A stretch of 64,000 nucleotides of DNA from Clostridia bacterium. Lineage in GTDB: Bacteria; Bacillota; TC1; UBA5767. Below are positions 57,326 through 64,000 of this stretch, in pieces; position 1 is the stretch's first letter; each line of letters begins with the position of its first letter. The stretch lies in contig CP069393.1 of NCBI GenBank assembly GCA_016887505.1, forward strand, positions 1,784,001 through 1,848,000. The letters are read 5' to 3'. Position numbers and translations under genes: made by a program. The notes beneath the pieces are model-generated. The model did not search any database, was not told where the DNA came from, and was given only the letters and a program-made list of their open reading frames with translations.

Positions 57326-58753
57326 TTAGTTTTCAATTAAGTTTTTGATTTTGTTCCTCATAAACAAATCATTGCGATTAATATCTTGCATTCGACTGTT
57401 TTCTTGACCTTTATCATACAATGATACCATAACTTGAACAAAAATGGCCATTTCCAATCGAATTTTTTGGATTTCACAACCCAATTTATACGGTTTATTT
57501 ATATCTTTGTTAAATTCTTGGGCATTGGCATGACAACCACCACTACAAAAGTATTTCGCCCAACAATTCTGGCAAGCCTCTTTGGTAAATATATTGGTTT
57601 TTTGGAAGTTTTTTGAACACTCCAAATCTACGATTCCTTGGTCCAAATTGCCCATTTTAAACTCTTCTTGGCCTACGAACTGATGGCAGGGATAAATATC
57701 TCCCTCCGGGGTAATCGCCAAATAATCAAAACCAGCTCCACAAGCACTAATCCTTTTGTATATGCAAGGTCCCGCTGATAAGTCTACATTAAAGTGAAAA
57801 AAGTCTATAGGATGTCCTGCCTTGTAGCGTTCCAAATAGTAGGCAGCAAGCTGCTCATACTCTTTTCGAATCCGCGGAAGATCCGTTTCTTCTAAAGTAA
57901 AATCAGTATCTTCAGAACACACCACCGGTTCAATGCTAAGATGTTCAAAACCCAACGCTTCAAAGCTTTTGATATCTTCTGTAAAATCCAAGTTATGCTT
58001 GGTGTATGTGCCTCGAACCACATAGTCCGTCGTTTTCTTTGCAAGTTCTAGATAGCTAGGAACAATTAGGTCATAGCTGGGCTTGTGATTCTTAGTATAT
58101 CGCACTCGGTCGTTAACGTCTTTGCGTCCATCCAAACTGAGTACCAATGAAATCTTATTGTCTACAATGTAGTTTCTTGTTTCCTCATCCAGCAACACGC
58201 CATTCGTGGTTAACGAGAATTTAAAGAATTTACCATGTTTTGCTGCCTGTTCGTGACCGTAGCGCACCACTTCTTTGACCGTATCCATAGCCATTAAAGG
58301 CTCTCCCCCAAAGAAATCCATTTCTAGAAGCTTTCTGGTTCCACTGTTCTGAATCAGAAAGTCCACTGCCTTACGGCCTGTCTCCAAACTCATCAAACAT
58401 GGTTTTCCGCCAAAATCTCCTTGTGATGCAAAACAATAGGCGCAAGCCAAATTACAATCATGTGCCACATTAAGGCAAATTGACTTGACTCCTTGGAAGT
58501 TCATCGGAGGAATCTCACCAATTGGAACCGTAAACAGCATGCCCTGCTCTTTTAGTGAAAGTAGTTCCGCTAAAATTTCATTTTGGTCCGCATCTAACAC
58601 TAGCGAAGAAATATCTCCCTCATTTTCAATAATTTTCTTAAGTACTTCTAGGCTTTCTGTATCAAACACATGGGTTGAATTGCTCTCAATGTCCAAAACA
58701 ATGTTAATCCCCATTTTTTCAATAATATGGATGCCTTCAATGTATAGCTTCAT
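57326..58753 (-). CDS. scfB: SCIFF peptide radical SAM maturase
   Basis: Radical SAM/SPASM enzyme that installs thioether cross-links in the SCIFF peptide encoded just upstream. The 475 residues have an amino-terminal peptide-recognition region (1-85), the 4Fe-4S motif CNLACAYC at 100-107, the GGEP-type MDFFGGEPLM near 155, and a carboxyl SPASM domain with two auxiliary clusters (CGAGFDYLAITPEGDIYPC, CQNCWAKYFCSGGCH). Homologues such as CteB and Tte1186 carry out this reaction. AAAGGATAAGTA precedes the ATG, and a UUCG hairpin lies between it and scfA. Confidence 0.96.
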   Translation of the reverse strand: MKLYIEGIHIIEKMGINIVLDIESNSTHVFDTESLEVLKKIIENEGDISSLVLDADQNEILAELLSLKEQGMLFTVPIGEIPPMNFQGVKSICLNVAHDCNLACAYCFASQGDFGGKPCLMSLETGRKAVDFLIQNSGTRKLLEMDFFGGEPLMAMDTVKEVVRYGHEQAAKHGKFFKFSLTTNGVLLDEETRNYIVDNKISLVLSLDGRKDVNDRVRYTKNHKPSYDLIVPSYLELAKKTTDYVVRGTYTKHNLDFTEDIKSFEALGFEHLSIEPVVCSEDTDFTLEETDLPRIRKEYEQLAAYYLERYKAGHPIDFFHFNVDLSAGPCIYKRISACGAGFDYLAITPEGDIYPCHQFVGQEEFKMGNLDQGIVDLECSKNFQKTNIFTKEACQNCWAKYFCSGGCHANAQEFNKDINKPYKLGCEIQKIRLEMAIFVQVMVSLYDKGQENSRMQDINRNDLFMRNKIKNLIEN

Positions 58754-58767
58754 TACTTATCCTTTCA

Positions 58768-58796
58768 CAAAAAGAAATCCTATCCGAAGATAGGAT
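58768..58796 (-). terminator. UUCG-tetraloop attenuator between scfA and scfB
   Basis: On the minus strand ATCCTATC-TTCG-GATAGGAT, an 8-bp stem closed by the very stable C(UUCG)G loop, then TTCTTTTTG leading straight into the scfB ribosome binding site. It should end many transcripts after scfA and let a minority continue. Confidence 0.75.
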
Positions 58797-58824
58797 GTTT
58801 CCTACTATTTCTACTTTGCTATAG

Positions 58825-58968
58825 CTATTGGTGCAGACAAAGCTGGTTGGCCACGGTGCAAGAAGTTTTGCATGCAGACTGACAACTAGATTGGCATTCA
58901 CCACATCCACCGGTTTCTTTTGTATCTTGCAACTTGCCTGAGGCAATAGTCTGAATATGTTTTTTCAT
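58825..58968 (-). CDS. scfA: SCIFF (six cysteines in forty-five residues) precursor peptide
   Basis: Ribosomally made, modified peptide (ranthipeptide) of 47 residues. It begins MKKHIQTIASGKLQ, the leader, followed by the core with six cysteines in GCGECQSSCQSACKTSC and TVANQLC. The CQSACKTSCT segment matches the family signature. In homologues one reported thioether joins a Cys to a Thr five residues on; Cys33 and Thr38 have that spacing here. The start at 58968 is chosen over an adjacent ATG at 58971 because it fits AGGAGG and the family's MK-HI start. No dedicated exporter is adjacent. Its function is not known; signalling has been proposed for relatives. Confidence 0.95.
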   Translation of the reverse strand: MKKHIQTIASGKLQDTKETGGCGECQSSCQSACKTSCTVANQLCLHQ

Positions 58969-59293
58969 CATTTTTTCCTCCTAAATTACTAACTGAATTG
59001 TAACACAAATTCTAAAACACGGAAAGCAAAATCTATTTTGGGGCTGTCTGATCAGTTTTTGTAGGCCTTTCTACTGTGCTGTATCTTGAATTTTGCTTCC
59101 TTAAACGCTAGAAACACTTCTTCCTCTTTCACATTGTTTAGTAGCCAAACCCTCGTCATTCTTTTCTACTCAAAAGTTTATCTTTTCATTGTATAATGAT
59201 ATTAATGAAATTATATAAATAGTCTGAGGTGAAAAGCCGCCTTAGAAATCCACTTAAACACTACTATGGTGCAATTTTTGTACTGGAGGATAT
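58969..59293. other. 325-nt divergent spacer between scfA and pilMN
   Basis: Contains the scfA AGGAGG, a TGTTACAAT extended -10 for scfA on the minus strand (TACAAT at 58997-59002) and a TATAAT for pilMN on the plus strand (59192-59197). A 90-nt leader follows to the pilMN start, without a riboswitch I can recognise. About 59010-59150 shows nothing. Confidence 0.45.
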
Positions 59294-60799
59294 ATGGGCA
59301 GGCAGTACACGGTATTAGAAATTAACAACCAGGATATGCGAATCTTGGTGGGTAGGAAGCATAAAGCCCACGCTCAAATTCAGCATATCTATCATCTTGC
59401 CCTACCCCAAAATGCACGTTCGGCCCAAGACGTCTATGATCCTGCTGTTTTAATCCCATTTCTAAAAGATATTTTTTCTAGTCTAGGTCTTAAAAAGAAA
59501 CACCTTATCGTCAGTATAGTAGAAAAAAGTCTGACGTGTTACACTCATCTTTTTCCAACTTCCTCCATCAAGAATCTTGATGGCTTGGTTGATCGCTTTG
59601 TCATGAATCTTTCTCCCAAAGCATCCCAACATTATGGGGGGGATTATACCATTCTTAGCAGTGGAGAAGAAGGAATATGGGTGCGTATCAACCTATTAGA
59701 CCAAGCCTTGACCAAAAGCCTATACGATAGCTTTACAGGCGCTGGGCTCCAGCCTATTGCCCTCATACCGCATTCTGACGCCCTGGATTGTATCATGGGT
59801 TCAGCTAAGCTGCTCAACTTAGTCCAACACGATATCAAATCTCCTTACGGGCTCATTGATTACCAAGGAGACACCATAAGCCTATCTTTATTCCAAAATG
59901 GCCATCTGATTTTTTATCAAGCCCTTTACCCAAAAGCCAACTTAGATAATTATAACTTTCTGGAAATACTGAATAACACTTATTTAGGCCAATATCCCTC
60001 TACGATTCCCAAGAGTATGCATCCTAAACTTTTTTATTTATCTGGAACGATTAAAAACCCAATAAAAGCCCGAGAGATATTGGAAAAGCGGCTAGGTAAA
60101 CCTGTCGCTGTGATTCGTGCCACTAGTGCCATACAATATGCGAAACCGCATTCAGCAGAAATAGTGCAAAATCTTACTGCCGCTGGATGTATTTTACTAG
60201 CACCATTTTGTTTTCGTAAAAAACATCTTTGTTCCAATTTCTTCAAAACATGGATCGGACCAAAAATAAAACGAAAAAGGATAAAAGTGCTGTTGGGTGC
60301 TGCAATTCTGGCACTTATTCTTACTTTCACTTTGTTGCTTTGGAACCAACAAAGCAAGTTGAATAAAGCTAGAAACGACCTCATGGCTGAACAAGTAGAA
60401 TTCAAATTATTACAAAACGAAGCAAGAACTCGAAATATTCACTGGTATGAACAAGAGATAACTGCAACGAAACAACAACTTAATCAATTGTTAAAGGCTA
60501 TCGATTCAATTAAAGATGAACAAAATTGGAATTCTGAACAGATACGGGTCGTCACAAATCTGACACCTGAAGATATTATATTAGAAGAAATTGATGGAAA
60601 CCCAGATACACTTTTCATACAGGCTCATGCTGATTCTCGTTTACGTATCGCTAAGTATGAAGCCTTGTTAAAAGACTCCTCCCAATTTGAGGAAATCTTT
60701 ATCTCCCACATATCTAGTTTGAACGTTGAAGGTGTACCAACCTATACTTTTACAGTGGAGTGTACCTTAGAAAAAGGCGGCAGTGAAAATGAATCCTAA
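59294..60799 (+). CDS. PilM-PilN fusion, type IV pilus assembly-like
   Basis: A 501-residue protein. Residues 1-300 resemble PilM, the actin-like cytoplasmic part: YTVLEINNQDMRILVG, a second-domain YGLIDYQGDTISLSLFQNG near 184 and FYLSGTIKNP near 247. A basic stretch leads to one membrane segment at about 331-350 (VLLGAAILALILTFTLLLW), a coiled coil, and a carboxyl alpha-beta fold (TPEDIILEEIDGNPDTLFIQ) like PilN. In most bacteria these are separate genes, so this is a fusion. ATP-binding residues of PilM are weak. TGGAGG precedes the ATG; pilO follows with an 11-nt overlap. Other pilus genes are absent from the window. Confidence 0.75.
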   Translation: MGRQYTVLEINNQDMRILVGRKHKAHAQIQHIYHLALPQNARSAQDVYDPAVLIPFLKDIFSSLGLKKKHLIVSIVEKSLTCYTHLFPTSSIKNLDGLVDRFVMNLSPKASQHYGGDYTILSSGEEGIWVRINLLDQALTKSLYDSFTGAGLQPIALIPHSDALDCIMGSAKLLNLVQHDIKSPYGLIDYQGDTISLSLFQNGHLIFYQALYPKANLDNYNFLEILNNTYLGQYPSTIPKSMHPKLFYLSGTIKNPIKAREILEKRLGKPVAVIRATSAIQYAKPHSAEIVQNLTAAGCILLAPFCFRKKHLCSNFFKTWIGPKIKRKRIKVLLGAAILALILTFTLLLWNQQSKLNKARNDLMAEQVEFKLLQNEARTRNIHWYEQEITATKQQLNQLLKAIDSIKDEQNWNSEQIRVVTNLTPEDIILEEIDGNPDTLFIQAHADSRLRIAKYEALLKDSSQFEEIFISHISSLNVEGVPTYTFTVECTLEKGGSENES

Positions 60800-61370
60800 T
60801 AGAAAGCTTTCTAAGACTCTTTTACCGTTCTTCCTTTTGGGTCTACTTTGTTTAAGCATAGCTGGTATTGCTTTCAGGTCTCTCTTTTATCCATATCTGC
60901 AGCAAGAAAAGCAATTCAAAAAGCAAATTGAACTAGTAGCCCATCAAAAAAATGAACTCACACTCTATATGAAGAAGGCTGAAACTTACCCTCATGAGCT
61001 TTCCTCAATACAGAAAGAGATTGCTAGCATTGAAAATACATTTTTCACTCATCTTTCACAAGAAGAAGTCATTGTTCTGCTTGACTTGCTTGCAGAAAAA
61101 AATGATATCTTGCTAAACGAAATCCTTTTTGATAAAAATAGCACGAGCACCTCTGCGATAACCAATATTCCCCTAGATGCCGTAACCATCTCTCTACTTG
61201 TCACGGGAACTTATGATAACTGTCTTCTTTTTATACAGTCGATAGAAGGCTTGGCAAATAACCTAACCTTGACAAACTTTGAAATGGGCATTCAAGCAGA
61301 CTCTTCGCTCCAGCTCAAATTAAACTTACTTTTTTATAGTTGGGCATACGCCGATGAGCAAACAGATTAG
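60789..61370 (+). CDS. PilO-like type IV pilus assembly protein
   Basis: A 193-residue protein with one membrane segment at about 12-31 (LPFFLLGLLCLSIAGIAF), a coiled coil (about 35-85), and a carboxyl ferredoxin-like fold (VTISLLVTGTYDNCLLFIQS). This layout and its position directly after a PilN domain fit PilO, which pairs with PilN in the inner-membrane alignment complex. The ATG at 60789 is preferred to a GTG at 60783 because of spacing to GGCGG. Sequence similarity alone is low, as is usual for PilO. Confidence 0.72.
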   Translation: MNPNRKLSKTLLPFFLLGLLCLSIAGIAFRSLFYPYLQQEKQFKKQIELVAHQKNELTLYMKKAETYPHELSSIQKEIASIENTFFTHLSQEEVIVLLDLLAEKNDILLNEILFDKNSTSTSAITNIPLDAVTISLLVTGTYDNCLLFIQSIEGLANNLTLTNFEMGIQADSSLQLKLNLLFYSWAYADEQTD

Positions 61371-61452
61371 AGCATCACCAACATTGTTCTGAGCTACTTT
61401 TCGAACCTTTAATCCCGCCAATTTTTCCTTTGGCATATGCAACCAAATAATT

Positions 61453-61482
61453 ACAAAAAAAAAGAGAGTATATACTCTCTTT
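61453..61482 (-). terminator. Terminator of the tRNA genes
   Basis: 9-bp palindrome AGAGAGTAT / ATACTCTCT followed by ten T on the minus strand, directly after the tRNA-Phe CCA. Confidence 0.9.
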
Positions 61483-61558
<76 letters not shown>

Positions 61559-61562
61559 GTGT

Positions 61563-61639
61563 TGGTACCCCATCCGCGACTCGAACGCGGGACACCCTGA
61601 TTAAAAGTCAGGTGCTCTAGCCGACTGAGCTAATGGAGC
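61563..61639 (-). tRNA. tRNA-Lys (TTT)
   Basis: 77-nt cloverleaf on the minus strand with encoded CCA. D arm GCTCAGTCGGCTAGAGC, anticodon arm CCTGACTTTTAATCAGG with anticodon TTT, and T arm CCGCGTTCGAGTCGCGG are standard. The acceptor stem GCTCCAT / ATGGGGT has wobble pairs at 1-72 (G-U) and 3-70 (U-G), which is unusual. Confidence 0.95.
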
Positions 61640-61658
61640 ATGCTTCAACAACTTCTAT

Positions 61659-61688
61659 ATATTAGCAGTATAAACTCTTATTTGTCAA
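61659..61688 (-). promoter_or_regulatory. Promoter of the tRNA-Lys/tRNA-Phe unit
   Basis: Perfect TTGACA, 18 nt, TAATAT on the minus strand, with the predicted start point about 12 nt before the tRNA-Lys 5' end. Confidence 0.65.
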
Positions 61689-61708
61689 TAACTTTCTTTA
61701 GGAAATGC

Positions 61709-63018
<1,310 letters not shown>

Positions 63019-63471
63019 TTAGTCTATCTTGGTTTCCCTCAATTTACGCACAAGCAATCTTCCCAATGTAAATACGACTACTGCTTCTCCAACAGCTATG
63101 CTGGCCGCAGTTGCCAAATAGGGTAGCTCATAAAACTTGTGTAGATAGTATCCTACAATAATTCCATTCACAATCACAGGTGACCAATAGGCCCAAATAC
63201 TCTTGCGCAAACGATAAGTCAATCCTGCCGCGAGCAATGTCGCTATACTGCCAAAAATTGCATCAATCAGCCCTATAGGTCCAGTTAAATTTGCAACAAA
63301 AGCACCTATAAAGAGTCCCGGAATAGCTTCCGGATATAGAATCGGCAATACAACAAGGCTCTCCGCTACCCTAAACTGAAGTGGCCCAAAAGATATAGCC
63401 GATATGCCTGGCATGACGCAAAGAACTATATATATAGCGGCAATCAAAGCGCCTTTTATAAGTTTTCTCAT
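63019..63471 (-). CDS. queT: QueT-family queuosine-precursor transporter (ECF S component)
   Basis: Integral membrane substrate-binding subunit of an energy-coupling-factor transporter, 150 residues with about five or six segments. The family signature is FGPLQFRVAESLVVLPILYP near 27-46, followed by IGAFVANLTGPIGLIDAIFG. It needs a shared EcfAAT module, which is not in this window. The ATG at 63471 follows a GGGGG run; the frame to 63534 has no site. I looked for a preQ1 riboswitch in the 63 nt upstream and found none; a TATAAT at 63493-63498 may be its -10. Confidence 0.88.
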   Translation of the reverse strand: MRKLIKGALIAAIYIVLCVMPGISAISFGPLQFRVAESLVVLPILYPEAIPGLFIGAFVANLTGPIGLIDAIFGSIATLLAAGLTYRLRKSIWAYWSPVIVNGIIVGYYLHKFYELPYLATAASIAVGEAVVVFTLGRLLVRKLRETKID

Positions 63472-63534
63472 CAATACCCCCAACACTGAACCATTATAAG
63501 CGAGAGTTGGAAAGAATGCTAGTACTTTCCCCAA

Positions 63535-64000
63535 TTAATGCGCTAAATCAGCGAACTTGGTAAGCTCCGCAAAAAATGCCAAATCTACGGTTCCAGTAGG
63601 TCCATGACGATGTTTAGCAATAATAATTTCCGCAATATTCTTCTTGTCTGTTTCATCATCATAGTATTCTGGACGATGGATAAACATTACACAGTCACTA
63701 TCTTGCTCCAGTGAGCCAGATTCTCGCAAATGGCTCAGAGCCGGTTTCTTATCGGAAGTTTGTTCCACCGCTCGGCTTAATTGTGATAACGCCATCAAAG
63801 GTACGTTCAATTCCCTAGCCAAGGCTTTCAGATTTCTCGATATCTCCGATACTTCCTGTTGTCGGTTCTCCGTTTTCTTATGTGATTGCATAAGTTGCAA
63901 ATAGTCAATAATTATCAATCCCAAGCCATGTTTCGCCTTGAGTCTTCTAGCTTTTCCCCGTATTTCCATAGCTGAAATACCTGGTGTATCATCAATATAA
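63535..64000 (-). CDS. dnaB: Replicative DNA helicase, carboxyl part
   Basis: Hexameric fork helicase (named DnaC in B. subtilis). Only the last 154 residues are in the window and the frame is open to the edge; the visible part starts [21 protein letters not shown]. The RecA-like motor shows the Walker B region [12 protein letters not shown], the sensor [25 protein letters not shown], and the arginine-finger end [17 protein letters not shown]. The internal ATG at 63969 is not the true start. Confidence 0.96.
   Translation of the reverse strand, partial: YIDDTPGISAMEIRGKARRLKAKHGLGLIIIDYLQLMQSHKKTENRQQEVSEISRNLKALARELNVPLMALSQLSRAVEQTSDKKPALSHLRESGSLEQDSDCVMFIHRPEYYDDETDKKNIAEIIIAKHRHGPTGTVDLAFFAELTKFADLAH

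Noticed and set aside
59198-59293. Possible cyclic-di-GMP riboswitch in the pilMN leader
   Set aside because: Pilus operons in Clostridia can have one, but I find neither the class I nor the class II conserved core in these 95 nt.
63472-63534. Possible preQ1 riboswitch before queT
   Set aside because: The short leader does not show the C-rich loop and A-rich tail of preQ1-I, nor the preQ1-II pattern; only a -10-like TATAAT is visible.

Overview
The window looks like chromosomal DNA from an anaerobic, Gram-positive-type member of the Bacillota, most likely class Clostridia; I cannot name the species. The reasons are: a ctsR-mcsA-mcsB-clpC operon, a SCIFF peptide with its radical SAM maturase, S-layer proteins with SLH domains, an LCP wall-polymer ligase with a TagA-type glycosyltransferase, Mbl/MreB and MurA, the cyclic argCJBDFGH pathway, moderate base composition and strong AGGAGG-type ribosome binding sites. 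Nearly all genes lie on the minus strand. Only plsC (44.9 kb), a coiled-coil HTH gene (53.0 kb) and a pilMN-pilO pair (59.3-61.4 kb) are on the plus strand. This bias, with dnaB/dnaC, purA and walJ at the right, fits replication running leftwards from an origin to the right; that is inference.

Layout, left to right. 0-2.8 kb: rpmE-prfA-prmC-tsaC behind a good sigma-A promoter. 2.8-10.1 kb: DUF1934-argS-pyrG-femX-alr-rho. 10.3-12.2 kb: an ECF sigma factor with a membrane-anchored, propeller-like partner. 12.2-15.2 kb: recJ-HAD-trmB. 15.3-20.3 kb: one tightly overlapping operon with a PfkB/heptose-kinase-like protein lacking its catalytic Asp, a GtrA flippase, a DPM-type GT2, a GT39-like membrane glycosyltransferase and an S41 protease. 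20.4-26.05 kb: a tandem duplication of a very acidic SLH-domain S-layer gene, each copy with its own promoter and terminator. 26.2-30.5 kb: tagA, LCP, mbl, murA. 30.8-39.1 kb: arginine biosynthesis.

39.3-44.8 kb: two aminopeptidases, a MATE exporter, a DUF1576 membrane protein and a small unknown. 44.9-46.2 kb: plsC convergent with, and overlapping, an SDR gene. 46.3-52.8 kb: greA-lysS and ctsR-mcsA-mcsB-clpC with a CtsR box. 53-53.95 kb: the HTH/coiled-coil gene and a cluster of DnaA-box-like sites. 53.95-55.7 kb: trxB-walJ. 55.7-59 kb: scfA (a 47-residue six-cysteine SCIFF peptide), a UUCG-tetraloop attenuator, scfB and an M23/LysM/G5 peptidase. 59.3-61.4 kb: an isolated PilM-PilN fusion and PilO. 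61.5-64 kb: tRNA-Phe, tRNA-Lys, purA, queT and the end of dnaB/dnaC.

The most coherent system is envelope biogenesis: duplicated S-layer genes beside a three-part lipid-linked sugar cassette (make, flip, transfer), an exported protease, TagA, LCP, Mbl and MurA. The points most worth following are the dead-looking PfkB protein in the glycosylation operon, the promoter divergence between the two S-layer copies, the attenuated scfA/scfB ranthipeptide unit, the orphan pilMN-pilO pair, and the DnaA-box cluster beside the HTH/coiled-coil gene.
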